Below, one piece after another: positions 25,358 through 33,481 of a DNA stretch of 47,478 nt (its first letter is position 1; each line of letters starts with the position of its first letter). Made by a program: the position numbers and the translations under genes. The DNA comes from an uncultured Lachnospiraceae bacterium (GTDB lineage: Bacteria > Bacillota > Clostridia > Lachnospirales > Lachnospiraceae), in contig CANPZI010000020.1 of assembly GCA_947588995.1 (NCBI GenBank), forward strand, positions 1-47,478, in the 5' to 3' direction. Below the pieces are notes generated by a model that saw only the letters and a program-made list of their open reading frames with translations, made no database searches and was not told the DNA's origin.

Positions 25358-27271
25358 TTGAAAGCAAAAAAAGTAATGGCATTATTTCTTGCGGCGGCCA
25401 TGACGTTTAGTCTGACGGCGTGCGGCGGAAGCAATGATGCGCCGGCAGACACGGAACCGGCTGCGGAAGAATCCGCAGACGGCGCGGAAGCCGAAGCAGA
25501 CGCCGCAGAAGATGCCGACACGCAGGAAACCGAGACGGCGGATGCCGTTTCCGGGGAAGTCAGCATCGACTTCGAGGACGGTGTGTTCGGCTTCGTCGGG
25601 ATCGACAAGACGGTCAATTCCGCAGGTGATGATTCCGCGCTGTCTGTTGAGGATTACAACGGGAGCAAAGCGCTGAAAGTAACGCCTACAGGCAAAGCGG
25701 CATATGTGGGCATTCAGGCGGATGCGCTGCTGGGAGAGAGCGCTTCGTCGTTAAAGACCGTAGAAATGACGATCGGAACCGAGAATCCGGACGGTGAGTT
25801 CGGCGCCTGCTCCGGCAACATCTACGCATTTATCGGCGAAGACAATGTGAAGAACAACAACCCCTGGTCCGTATACTTGGAGACGGCCAATCCGAAAACA
25901 GCGACCTTTGAGGTGCCGGAGGGACAGACGTTCGGAGAGGGCAACTATCTGGTCGTATCTCTGGAAACCGACACGGCAAAGGACAAGGGCGCGACGCCGG
26001 CGAATATGTATATCGACAATATCGTCTTCAAGGATGCTTCCGGCAATGTTCTGACGGCGGACACCTCCGCAGAGTATGTGGCGGCGGATACGGGTGCGGA
26101 CAGATCCAATCTCTGTGCGTTGACCAATGCGGTGGAGTTTGAGGGCTTTGCGGTATCCGCAGACGGCTGGGCGCAGGACGGCTTCGACATGCCGCAGGAG
26201 ATCCTCGACGCACTGGTACCCGGCTCCGTGGTAGAGATCACGTACACCAGTGAGACGGGCGATATGTGGCTCGTCATGCCCGATGCGGCGGCAGGCTGGA
26301 TGAGAGTCGGCCAGGGCAACGCGGACGGCAGCGGCGCGGATGCGGCTTATATCAACAACAGCAAGACGACGGCGCAGATCACCTACGAGCAGATCGCGGC
26401 GGTATGCGGCGACGACGTCTCCACCTGGGGCGCAAGAATGCAGTGCGAGGCCTCCGGCGCATGGGAAGTCTACAGCGTGAAAGTAGGACAGAAAGCACCG
26501 AGTTATGCGCTGACCAATGCGGTCGAATTCCCCGGTTTTGCAGTCAAGGCAGACGGCTGGGCACAGGACGGCTTCGACATGCCGCAGGAGATCCTCGACG
26601 CGCTGGTACCCGGCTCCGTGGTAGAGATCACGTACACCAGTGAGACGGGCGATATGTGGCTCGTTATGCCCGACGCGGCGGCAGGCTGGATGAGAGTCGG
26701 CCAGGGCAACGCGGACGGCAGCGGCGCGGAGAGCGGCGTATTTGACGGCAGCAAGTGCTATATTACCTATGAGCAGATCGCGGCGGTATGCGGCGACGAC
26801 GTCTCCACCTGGGGCGCGAGGATGCAGTGCGAGGCCTCCGGCGCATGGGAAGTCTACGGCGTCAGAGTAGGCACGGCGGCAGAGTTTAAGATGGTCAAGA
26901 ATCTGGTTCCGTTCGAGGGCTTTGCGGTCAAGGGCGACGGCTGGGCGCAGGACGGCTTCGATATGCCGCAGGAGATCCTCGACGCGCTGGTACCCGGTTC
27001 CGTCGTAACCATCAGTTACACCAGCGAGAACGGTGATCTGTGGCTCGTTATGCCCGACGCGGCGGCTGGCTGGATGAGAGTCGGCCAGGGCAACGCGGAC
27101 GGCAGCGGCGCGGACAGCGCAGCGTTTGACGGCAGTACCTGTCAGGTTACCTACGAGCAGATCGCGGCGGTATGCGGCGACGACGTCTCCACCTGGGGCG
27201 CAAGAATGCAGTGCGAGGCCTCCGGCGCATGGGAAGTCTACAGCGTAGCGGTAGGCACGGCGGCAGAATAA
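25358..27271 (+). CDS. Surface lipoprotein with three tandem repeats, candidate glycan-binding protein
   Basis: A 637-residue lipoprotein. It starts at TTG 25358 because AAGGAGGAAG stands just before it and this gives a clean signal peptide ending in lipobox LTAC; a longer frame from 25304 has no ribosome site. An acidic Ala/Glu/Asp-rich spacer (about 27-65) follows, then a beta-rich domain (about 65-245, FEDGVFGFVGIDKTVNS; NPWSVYLETANP; YIDNIVFKD) like family 11/27-type carbohydrate-binding modules. Three repeats of 126-130 residues start at about 254, 384 and 512, each with GWAQDGFDMPQEILDALVPG, LWLVMPDAAAGWMRVGQG and CGDDVSTWGARMQCEASG. Exposed Trp residues suggest sugar binding. I do not recognise the repeat family. 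Confidence 0.82.
   Translation: MKAKKVMALFLAAAMTFSLTACGGSNDAPADTEPAAEESADGAEAEADAAEDADTQETETADAVSGEVSIDFEDGVFGFVGIDKTVNSAGDDSALSVEDYNGSKALKVTPTGKAAYVGIQADALLGESASSLKTVEMTIGTENPDGEFGACSGNIYAFIGEDNVKNNNPWSVYLETANPKTATFEVPEGQTFGEGNYLVVSLETDTAKDKGATPANMYIDNIVFKDASGNVLTADTSAEYVAADTGADRSNLCALTNAVEFEGFAVSADGWAQDGFDMPQEILDALVPGSVVEITYTSETGDMWLVMPDAAAGWMRVGQGNADGSGADAAYINNSKTTAQITYEQIAAVCGDDVSTWGARMQCEASGAWEVYSVKVGQKAPSYALTNAVEFPGFAVKADGWAQDGFDMPQEILDALVPGSVVEITYTSETGDMWLVMPDAAAGWMRVGQGNADGSGAESGVFDGSKCYITYEQIAAVCGDDVSTWGARMQCEASGAWEVYGVRVGTAAEFKMVKNLVPFEGFAVKGDGWAQDGFDMPQEILDALVPGSVVTISYTSENGDLWLVMPDAAAGWMRVGQGNADGSGADSAAFDGSTCQVTYEQIAAVCGDDVSTWGARMQCEASGAWEVYSVAVGTAAE
26117..27268 (+). repeat. Three near-identical in-frame repeats (about 384-390 bp each)
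   Basis: Unit 1 spans about 26117-26506, unit 2 about 26507-26890 and unit 3 about 26891-27268. Long stretches are almost identical in DNA, for example around the segments coding GWAQDGFDMPQEILDAL and the GDDVSTWGARMQCEASGAWE region. Differences gather in the segments before ITYEQIAAV. Such units can gain or lose copies by recombination. Confidence 0.9.
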
Positions 27272-27279
27272 TACTGAAA

Positions 27280-27314
27280 GCCGCCGGAGACAAAAGATAA
27301 CCGTCGCCGGCGGC
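27280..27314 (+). repeat. Intercistronic hairpin after the repeat lipoprotein
   Basis: GCCGCCGG (27280-27287) pairs with CCGGCGGC (27307-27314), followed by an AT-rich stretch (GATTTTCTAAAACC) and then the ribosome site of the next gene. It may protect the upstream message or cause partial termination. Confidence 0.5.
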
Positions 27315-27377
27315 ATACAGGATAAAGACGACGATTTTCTAAAACCATCAATTAAAAAACAAGGAGGAATGTATAGC

Positions 27378-28808
27378 ATGAAGAATTACAGGAAACTGCT
27401 CGCGCTCGGCATGAGCGCAGCCATGATCGCCGGGCTTACCGCCTGCGGCGGCGGTGATGCCGCGGGTACATCCGAAGCTCCCGGCGCGGCGGATACGGAG
27501 GCGGAGGCTTCCGGCACAGACACGGCCGACTCCGGCGAGAACACACTCTACAACGAGGGTGAGACCCGAACGATCAAAATCGGCACGTGGTACGATCATT
27601 ACTATGACAGTACCAACACCGACATCCATGACGATCCCAGCGTATCCGATGAGGAACTGGCACAGCAGCACTTCGATGTCGTCAAGGAAGTGGAAGAAAA
27701 GTACAATGTGAAGATCGAGTTCGTCAACCTGACGTGGGACGGCATCCAGGAATCCATCAACACTTCGATTCTGGCGGGCACGCCCGACTGCGACATCTAC
27801 GAGACGGATATGACTTTCGGTATTCCGGCGGCGTTAAACGGATTCGCCACGAATCTGGAGGATATCCTTCCGGCGGACTCGGATATCTTCAATGACCAGA
27901 TGGTATTCTCGCAGGTGGATATCGGTACGGACGACGGCGTATACCTGTTCCAGAGCAACAGCGCGGAGATGGTTCTGGCCAACACCTACATGCTGGCTTA
28001 CAATAAGCAGATGCTTGAGGATGCCGGTCTGGAGGATCCCAACGCGCTCTATGAGAGAGGCGAATGGACCTGGGATAAGTGGAGAGAGTATATGCTGGCC
28101 CTGACACAGGATACGGACGGCGACGGCGTGATCGACGTATACGGTTACGGCTCCCGCTGGGATTTCCTGGTGTACAATCTGCTGATGAGCAACGGCACCG
28201 GCATTGCCATGTCCGACCAGGAGACGCTCTCCAGCCCTGAGGTTGCGGAAGTGCTTGACTTCATCTACAATATGTACAATGTAGACAAGGTGGCGCGCCC
28301 CTGGGACAGCGAAAACTTCGACGACAACCAGAACGCTTATACGGACGGCAGAGTTGCTTTCTGGATTGATGCGGCATGGATCTCGGATTCCAACAAGGAC
28401 GCAGATCTCGGCTTTGACGTTGTATGGTGCCCATGGCCGATCGGGCCTTCCGGCGACGAGTCAACCAATAAGTTCAAGAACGTATCTTCCGGCAACTGCT
28501 GGATGATTCCTGCCGGCGTTGAGAATCCCGAACTGGTATACAATGTCTTCTATGACTGGCAGAACTGGTACCACGGCGACACGGATCTTCGCGACGGCGA
28601 TCTGACATGGTGGGAAGACTGTGCGATCACGGAAGAGAACTACGCGGTGATGGAGTACATGGGGCAGAGAGGCGCGTTCGATATCTGGAATAACCTCGGC
28701 CTTGACTGGGATTGGTCACAGCTGCTCAACGGCGAGATGACCGCTGCACAGTTTGCGGAAACCTACAAACAGAATGTACAGGATGCACTGGACAGCTTCT
28801 ATCACTAG
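27378..28808 (+). CDS. Extracellular solute-binding lipoprotein (family 1), importer B
   Basis: A 476-residue sugar-binding lipoprotein. The signal peptide ends in lipobox LTAC (about residue 22), followed by an Ala/Thr/Glu-rich linker. The mature part shows the two-lobe binding-protein fold: VKIEFVNLTWDGIQESINTS, GTPDCDIYETDMTFG, NTYMLAYNKQMLEDAGLEDP, WTWDKWREYMLALTQDTDGD and PWPIGPSGDE. ATG 27378 is chosen over ATG 27369 because AGGAGG at 27362-27367 would be one base from the earlier codon. It is most likely the partner of permeases B1/B2, from which it is separated by the repeat lipoprotein. Confidence 0.9.
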   Translation: MKNYRKLLALGMSAAMIAGLTACGGGDAAGTSEAPGAADTEAEASGTDTADSGENTLYNEGETRTIKIGTWYDHYYDSTNTDIHDDPSVSDEELAQQHFDVVKEVEEKYNVKIEFVNLTWDGIQESINTSILAGTPDCDIYETDMTFGIPAALNGFATNLEDILPADSDIFNDQMVFSQVDIGTDDGVYLFQSNSAEMVLANTYMLAYNKQMLEDAGLEDPNALYERGEWTWDKWREYMLALTQDTDGDGVIDVYGYGSRWDFLVYNLLMSNGTGIAMSDQETLSSPEVAEVLDFIYNMYNVDKVARPWDSENFDDNQNAYTDGRVAFWIDAAWISDSNKDADLGFDVVWCPWPIGPSGDESTNKFKNVSSGNCWMIPAGVENPELVYNVFYDWQNWYHGDTDLRDGDLTWWEDCAITEENYAVMEYMGQRGAFDIWNNLGLDWDWSQLLNGEMTAAQFAETYKQNVQDALDSFYH

Positions 28809-28844
28809 AAGCAGCAGCGTATCGGTTAGAAGATAGACAAGCAG

Positions 28845-28870
28845 CCGGGATGGGGCACGCCTCATCCCGG
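28845..28870 (+). terminator. Hairpin after the second solute-binding protein
   Basis: CCGGGATG and CATCCCGG form an 8-bp stem around a 10-base loop, followed by TCTTGT. It may be a weak terminator or stability hairpin that lowers expression of the downstream YesL gene relative to the binding protein. Confidence 0.5.
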
Positions 28871-28893
28871 TCTTGTATCTGTGGGAGACGATG

Positions 28894-29550
28894 ATGAACG
28901 GATATTCAAAATTATTCGGGAGCGATACAATGTTCAGCCGGTTTATGAATCTGCTGTTTGACATTCTATATGTGGGCATTCTTTGGCTTTTGTGTTCCCT
29001 GCCTTTAATTACCGCAGGGGCGGCTGCGACGGCGGCCTACTATGCGATGGCCAAATGCGTAAGGCATAAAACGGGCTATGTCGGCCGGGAGTTTTTTCAT
29101 TCCTTTCGGGAAAACTTCCGCCAGATCACGCCGCTCACGCTGGCGTTCTACGCGGTAGTGGCCGTTCTGGCAATCGATCTGTACTATGTCTGGAATCACG
29201 AGAGTGCCCTCAACAATGCGCTGTTCGTCATTTTGCTCTTTGTCGCTTTTCTGGTGGCGGGGCTGACGGTATACTGCTGTCCGCTTTTGTCCAGATTCTA
29301 CAAGAAAAATACCGAGCTGATCAAAACGTCGGCCTGGCTGGTGTTCCGCTTCCTGCCGTTGACGGCTGCCGTGATCTTTGTCTTCGGGCTTTCCTGCGTG
29401 GGCGTCTGGCTGATGCCGTGGGCGGTTTTTGTCATACCGGGCCTCTATCTGTATCTGCTGTCTTTTCCCATGGAATATGTGCTTGGCAGGCTGACGCCGC
29501 CGCCGGAAGAGGGGAGTGGGAAAGCGGAAAAGTGGTATTATCTGTCTTAA
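28894..29550 (+). CDS. YesL family protein (DUF624), second copy
   Basis: A 218-residue membrane protein with about five hydrophobic segments. The opening (SKLFGSDTMFSRFMNLLFDI; then LWLLCSLPLITAGAAATAAY, YAMAKCVRHKTG) is the YesL/DUF624 pattern. It is only distantly like the first copy at 12991, so the two are paralogues of long standing. ATG 28894 lies six bases after GGGAG; ATG 28891 is the alternative. It is the last gene of the carbohydrate array. Its role is unknown, as for the family. Confidence 0.88.
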   Translation: MNGYSKLFGSDTMFSRFMNLLFDILYVGILWLLCSLPLITAGAAATAAYYAMAKCVRHKTGYVGREFFHSFRENFRQITPLTLAFYAVVAVLAIDLYYVWNHESALNNALFVILLFVAFLVAGLTVYCCPLLSRFYKKNTELIKTSAWLVFRFLPLTAAVIFVFGLSCVGVWLMPWAVFVIPGLYLYLLSFPMEYVLGRLTPPPEEGSGKAEKWYYLS

Positions 29551-29568
29551 TGTGGTACAATAAACTCC

Positions 29569-29822
29569 AGAATCCGTCTGCTGCGCAGCCGCCGTGCTGC
29601 GCACTCAAAGATTCTGTCGTTACCATATCAGGTGAAATCAAATGCTCGCTTTGCTCGCGCTTGATTTCCTGCTGATATGGTACAATGTTCGCGAAAGCAA
29701 TGAGCCGTGCGAAGATGACGAATGACAAAATGGCTGCTTGCAGACAATTTTGTCAGACGGCAGATTCATAGGGCGAATGCCCGCGGCCCGGAGATACGCA
29801 GTATCTCCGGGGAAGCACGGCT
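29569..29822. repeat. Non-coding block of chained and nested hairpins
   Basis: This fills the 320-base gap between the carbohydrate array and the DUF6472 gene. AGAATC (29569-29574) pairs with GATTCT (29610-29615) around the palindrome GCTGCGCAGC. ACCATATCAG (29622-29631) pairs with CTGATATGGT (29672-29681), with inner arms GAAATCAA and TTGATTTC. AGCCGTGC (29703-29710) pairs with GCACGGCT (29815-29822) and encloses three hairpins: GACAAAAT/ATTTTGTC, GGGC/GCCC and CCGGAGATAC/GTATCTCCGG (29788-29810). TGGTACAAT occurs twice (near 29553 and 29678) and resembles an extended -10 box. I see no gene here. Confidence 0.7.
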
Positions 29823-29870
29823 TATCAGCGTATACAAGCTATCGAGATGGTATCGGCGGAGGAAAAGAAG

Positions 29871-30044
29871 ATGAGCTGCTGTGACACCTGCATCTATTAT
29901 GTGTATGATGAGGACTACGAGTGCTACACCTGTATGGTGGACCTGGACGAGGACGATATGAGCCGTTTTTTGGCCGGCGGCAGTTTCGAGTGTTCTTTCT
30001 ACAGTCTGGACGACGAATATCAGATTGTGCGGAAGCAGATGTAG
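29871..30044 (+). CDS. DUF6472 family Cys-rich small protein
   Basis: A 57-residue acidic protein with Cys at 3, 4, 7, 18, 21 and 41. The pattern CCDTCIYYVYDEDYECYTC and the ending YSLDDEYQIVRKQM match the DUF6472 family, which I know from Clostridia only as a conserved protein without function. The CxxC pairs suggest zinc binding. GGAGG stands eight to ten bases before ATG 29871. It lies just before the Nudix gene, with a 41-base gap, and both probably share a message. Confidence 0.75.
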   Translation: MSCCDTCIYYVYDEDYECYTCMVDLDEDDMSRFLAGGSFECSFYSLDDEYQIVRKQM

Positions 30045-30085
30045 TAGAGCCGCCTGCAGACACGAAAAAAGGAGAGTACAGACCG

Positions 30086-30643
30086 ATGAGACTGCTCGGT
30101 ATGGAGAAAGTAAAGGACGGAAAATATCTGAAAAACTATGAACTCACTTACCTGAACAAGGCAGGCCGGGAAAAAAAGTACGAGATCGTCAGCAGAAACG
30201 AGATCTCCGGGCCGGAGGCGCTGGGGCAGCGGGTGAGCGGCGTATCCATCGTGGCCTACCATGAAGACAGATTATTGCTTCTGCGGGAATTCCGCATGGG
30301 CGTCAATCGTGTGATCTATAATCTCTGCGCCGGCATGGCCGAAGAGGGCGAATCCATCGAAGCATGTATCCGGCGGGAACTCTATGAGGAGACGGGACTT
30401 CAGGTGAAGCGGATCCGCCATATCCTGCCGCCGTCTTTCTCGGCGGTGGCTTTCTCCGACGTGAAGACACAGATTGCTTTCGTGGACGCAGAAGGGAACT
30501 TTGAGGATCACACTTCGGAAAATGAGCAGATTGCCGCGCGCTTCTATACCAGAGAGGAAGTGAAGAGGCTTCTGGAGACGGAAGAGTTCAGTTCAAGAGC
30601 CCAGGTGGCCGCCTACTTTTTCACGCTCTCCCTGACGGGCTGA
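30086..30643 (+). CDS. Nudix hydrolase (ADP-ribose pyrophosphatase-like)
   Basis: A 185-residue enzyme. It has a full Nudix box, G-x5-E-x7-REL-x-EE-x-GL, at about residues 91-113 (ending RRELYEETGL), which binds Mg2+ and cleaves nucleoside diphosphates linked to another moiety. The N-terminal layout and the VVAYHEDRLLLLREFRMGVN-like strand resemble ADP-ribose/sugar-nucleotide pyrophosphatases, but the substrate is not certain. ATG 30086 follows AAAGGAGAG; the frame could extend upstream across the DUF6472 gene but without support. A terminator follows the stop codon. Confidence 0.88.
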   Translation: MRLLGMEKVKDGKYLKNYELTYLNKAGREKKYEIVSRNEISGPEALGQRVSGVSIVAYHEDRLLLLREFRMGVNRVIYNLCAGMAEEGESIEACIRRELYEETGLQVKRIRHILPPSFSAVAFSDVKTQIAFVDAEGNFEDHTSENEQIAARFYTREEVKRLLETEEFSSRAQVAAYFFTLSLTG

Positions 30644-30676
30644 GCGGTTTCAGCCTTTCAGGGACGCTCTTTTTTC
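30641..30676 (+). terminator. Rho-independent terminator after the Nudix gene
   Basis: GAGCG pairs with CGCTC and is followed directly by six T. The stem begins at the stop codon. The five-bp outer stem is short and the inner part pairs poorly, so strength is uncertain. Confidence 0.5.
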
Positions 30677-30686
30677 ATAAAATCCA

Positions 30687-30715
30687 TTGACAAATATACC
30701 AAAACCATGTATGAT
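30687..30715 (+). promoter_or_regulatory. Promoter of the rplU operon
   Basis: TTGACA (30687-30692, perfect) and TATGAT (30710-30715) are 17 bases apart, about 100 bases before rplU. This is a strong sigma-A promoter, as expected for ribosomal protein genes. Confidence 0.85.
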
Positions 30716-30721
30716 AATCAA

Positions 30722-30810
30722 GTATGCCGCATAGCGAGGTATAAGTATGCCCTTTTGACGGGCGTCACCACAGCTAGCGAGTAAATGGACTTCGGTTCAT
30801 GAATAGGAGG
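30722..30810 (+). ncRNA. L21 leader (ribosomal protein leader RNA)
   Basis: The 90-base untranslated leader between the rplU promoter and start codon has two clear stems: GCCC/GGGC (30749-30763) and ATGGAC-TTCG-GTTCAT (30785-30800), a UUCG-capped hairpin ending just before AGGAGG. Position and compact structure fit the L21 leader known in Bacillota, through which L21 is thought to control its own operon. I did not check a covariance model. Confidence 0.65.
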
Positions 30811-30817
30811 TGCCATG

Positions 30818-31123
30818 ATGTACGCAGTAATTGCAACAGGCGGAAAGCAGTACAAGGTTTCCGAGGGCGATGTCATCAGAGTGGAAAAGCTCGATGCGCA
30901 GGTCGGAGACTCTGTGACGTTCGACCAAGTGTTAGCTGTCAGCGATAAGGAGCTTAAAGTTGCGGATGACGTGACGAAAGCGACCGTGACCGGAACCGTT
31001 ATGGATCAGGGCAGGGGCCGCAAGGTTATCGTTTACAAGTACAAGAGAAAGACGGGCTATCACAAGAAGAACGGCCACAGACAAGCATACACACAGGTCA
31101 AGATCGACAAGATCAACGCATAA
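30818..31123 (+). CDS. rplU: 50S ribosomal protein L21
   Basis: A 101-residue protein with the full L21 pattern: YAVIATGGKQYKVSEGDVIR at the start and the basic YKRKTGYHKKNGHRQAYTQV near the end, which binds 23S rRNA. The length is normal. ATG 30818 is preferred over ATG 30815 because AGGAGG at 30805-30810 stands seven bases before it and the family begins MYA. It is the first gene of the rplU-prp-rpmA unit and lies behind the L21 leader. Confidence 0.97.
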   Translation: MYAVIATGGKQYKVSEGDVIRVEKLDAQVGDSVTFDQVLAVSDKELKVADDVTKATVTGTVMDQGRGRKVIVYKYKRKTGYHKKNGHRQAYTQVKIDKINA

Positions 31124-31145
31124 GAGGTTTGTGCGAAGGTGTGAG

Positions 31146-31478
31146 ATGACGAAGATCACATTCTATAGAACAGCGGCAGGGGATTATGCGGGATTTACGT
31201 GCGACGGGCACGCGGGCTACGCCGAGGCCGGCGAGGATATCGTGTGCGCAGCCGTCTCGGTTCTGGTGATCAACACGATCAATTCTCTCGAGGAGATTAC
31301 CGGTGAACCGATGCAGGTAGATACCGATGAGGAGGCCGGCGTGATACGCTGCAGTTTTACGCGCGGGCCGTTACGGGAGACTTCCAGAACACTTATGGAT
31401 TCCCTGGTGCTGGGTCTGACCCATATCGAGAAAGAATATGGGAAGAAATACTGCAAATTGCAATTTGAGGAGGTGTGA
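31146..31478 (+). CDS. prp: Ribosomal-processing cysteine protease Prp
   Basis: A 110-residue protease. The catalytic His22 (in [17 protein letters not shown]) and Cys34 match the Prp (YsxB) family. In Staphylococcus aureus Prp removes the N-terminal extension of ribosomal protein L27, which is needed for ribosome assembly. Its place between rplU and rpmA is the conserved one, and the L27 here has the matching cleavage motif. ATG 31146 lies a few bases after GAAGGTG. The ribosome site for rpmA (GGAGGTG) is at its very end. Confidence 0.93.
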   Translation: MTKITFYRTAAGDYAGFTCDGHAGYAEAGEDIVCAAVSVLVINTINSLEEITGEPMQVDTDEEAGVIRCSFTRGPLRETSRTLMDSLVLGLTHIEKEYGKKYCKLQFEEV

Positions 31479-31483
31479 CAACC

Positions 31484-31768
31484 ATGTTAGCTATGAACCT
31501 TCAGTTTTTTGCCCATAAAAAAGGTGTCGGCTCTACCAAGAACGGCAGAGATTCCGAGTCCAAGAGATTAGGTGCGAAGCGCGCCGACGGACAGTTCGTC
31601 AAAGCGGGCAATATCCTGTACAGACAGCGCGGGACGAGAATCCATCCCGGACTGAATGTGGGAATCGGCGGCGACGACACACTGTTTGCCAAGGTAGACG
31701 GTATTCTCCGTTTCGAGCGCAAGGGAAGAGATCGGAAGCAGGCTTCCGTGTATCCCGTAGAGAAATAG
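31484..31768 (+). CDS. rpmA: 50S ribosomal protein L27 with cleavable N-terminus
   Basis: A 94-residue protein of normal L27 sequence ([20 protein letters not shown]) preceded by nine extra residues, MLAMNLQFF. Prp is expected to cut between Phe9 and Ala10 so that the mature N-terminus reaches the peptidyl-transferase centre. ATG 31484 is chosen with GGAGGTG about ten bases before it; an in-frame GTG at 31475 overlaps the prp stop but has no spacing for the ribosome site. A terminator follows at 31781. Confidence 0.96.
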   Translation: MLAMNLQFFAHKKGVGSTKNGRDSESKRLGAKRADGQFVKAGNILYRQRGTRIHPGLNVGIGGDDTLFAKVDGILRFERKGRDRKQASVYPVEK

Positions 31769-31780
31769 GACGATTGATTC

Positions 31781-31815
31781 GGGCTTCGGACATTTCGGTG
31801 TTTGAAGCCCTTTTT
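31781..31815 (+). terminator. Rho-independent terminator between rpmA and obgE
   Basis: GGGCTTCGGACA (31781-31792) can pair with TGTTTGAAGCCC with two G-U pairs around a six-base loop, followed by TTTTT (31811-31815). It would end the ribosomal protein message before obgE, at least in part. Confidence 0.82.
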
Positions 31816-31835
31816 CAAAAATCGCAGAGCGATGA

Positions 31836-33131
<1,296 letters not shown>

Positions 33132-33180
33132 AACGACTGTATTTGTGTGTGATTTACAAGGACAGAGGATTGGAATTAGA

Positions 33181-33480
33181 ATGACGAGTAAACAGAGAGC
33201 TTATCTAAAGAGTCTGGCGAGTACGCTGGAACCTGCTTTTCAGGTGGGTAAAGCCAGTCTGACGCCGGAATTCACCGCGGCTGTCGGCGAGGCGTTCAAC
33301 ACGAAAGAACTTCTCAAAATCGCGGTCTTAAAAAACTGCATGGACGATCCGGGAGAGATCGCGCAGACGATCGCCGAGCGGACGCACGCCCAGGTCGTGC
33401 AGGTGATCGGCAAGAAAATCGTCCTGTACAAGCCGGATCAGAAAAATCCGAAAATCATACTGCCTAAGGAGAACAAGTAA
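33181..33480 (+). CDS. yhbY: YhbY family RNA-binding protein (CRM domain)
   Basis: A 99-residue protein made of a single CRM domain: MTSKQRAYLKSLASTLEPAF, FQVGKASLTPEF and VVQVIGKKIVLYKP are diagnostic. YhbY proteins bind pre-50S ribosomal particles. ATG 33181 is the family start; AGAGG stands about 12 bases before it, a little far. It follows obgE by 49 bases and ends just before the TTG start of nadD. Confidence 0.93.
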   Translation: MTSKQRAYLKSLASTLEPAFQVGKASLTPEFTAAVGEAFNTKELLKIAVLKNCMDDPGEIAQTIAERTHAQVVQVIGKKIVLYKPDQKNPKIILPKENK

Positions 33481-33481
33481 G

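Noticed and set aside
26117..27268. CRISPR-like or transposon repeat
   Set aside because: The units are about 385 bases long, in frame and contiguous without spacers, so they are protein-domain repeats.
25751..27379. 542-residue minus-strand open frame opposite the repeat lipoprotein
   Set aside because: It mirrors the three repeats of the plus-strand gene and has Cys/Arg-rich nonsense composition; the plus strand has a signal peptide and ribosome site.
29871..30643. One longer Nudix protein starting at 29921 inside the DUF6472 gene
   Set aside because: The extra N-terminal part is in the overlap frame of DUF6472 and has no ribosome site, while ATG 30086 has AAAGGAGAG and fits the family start.
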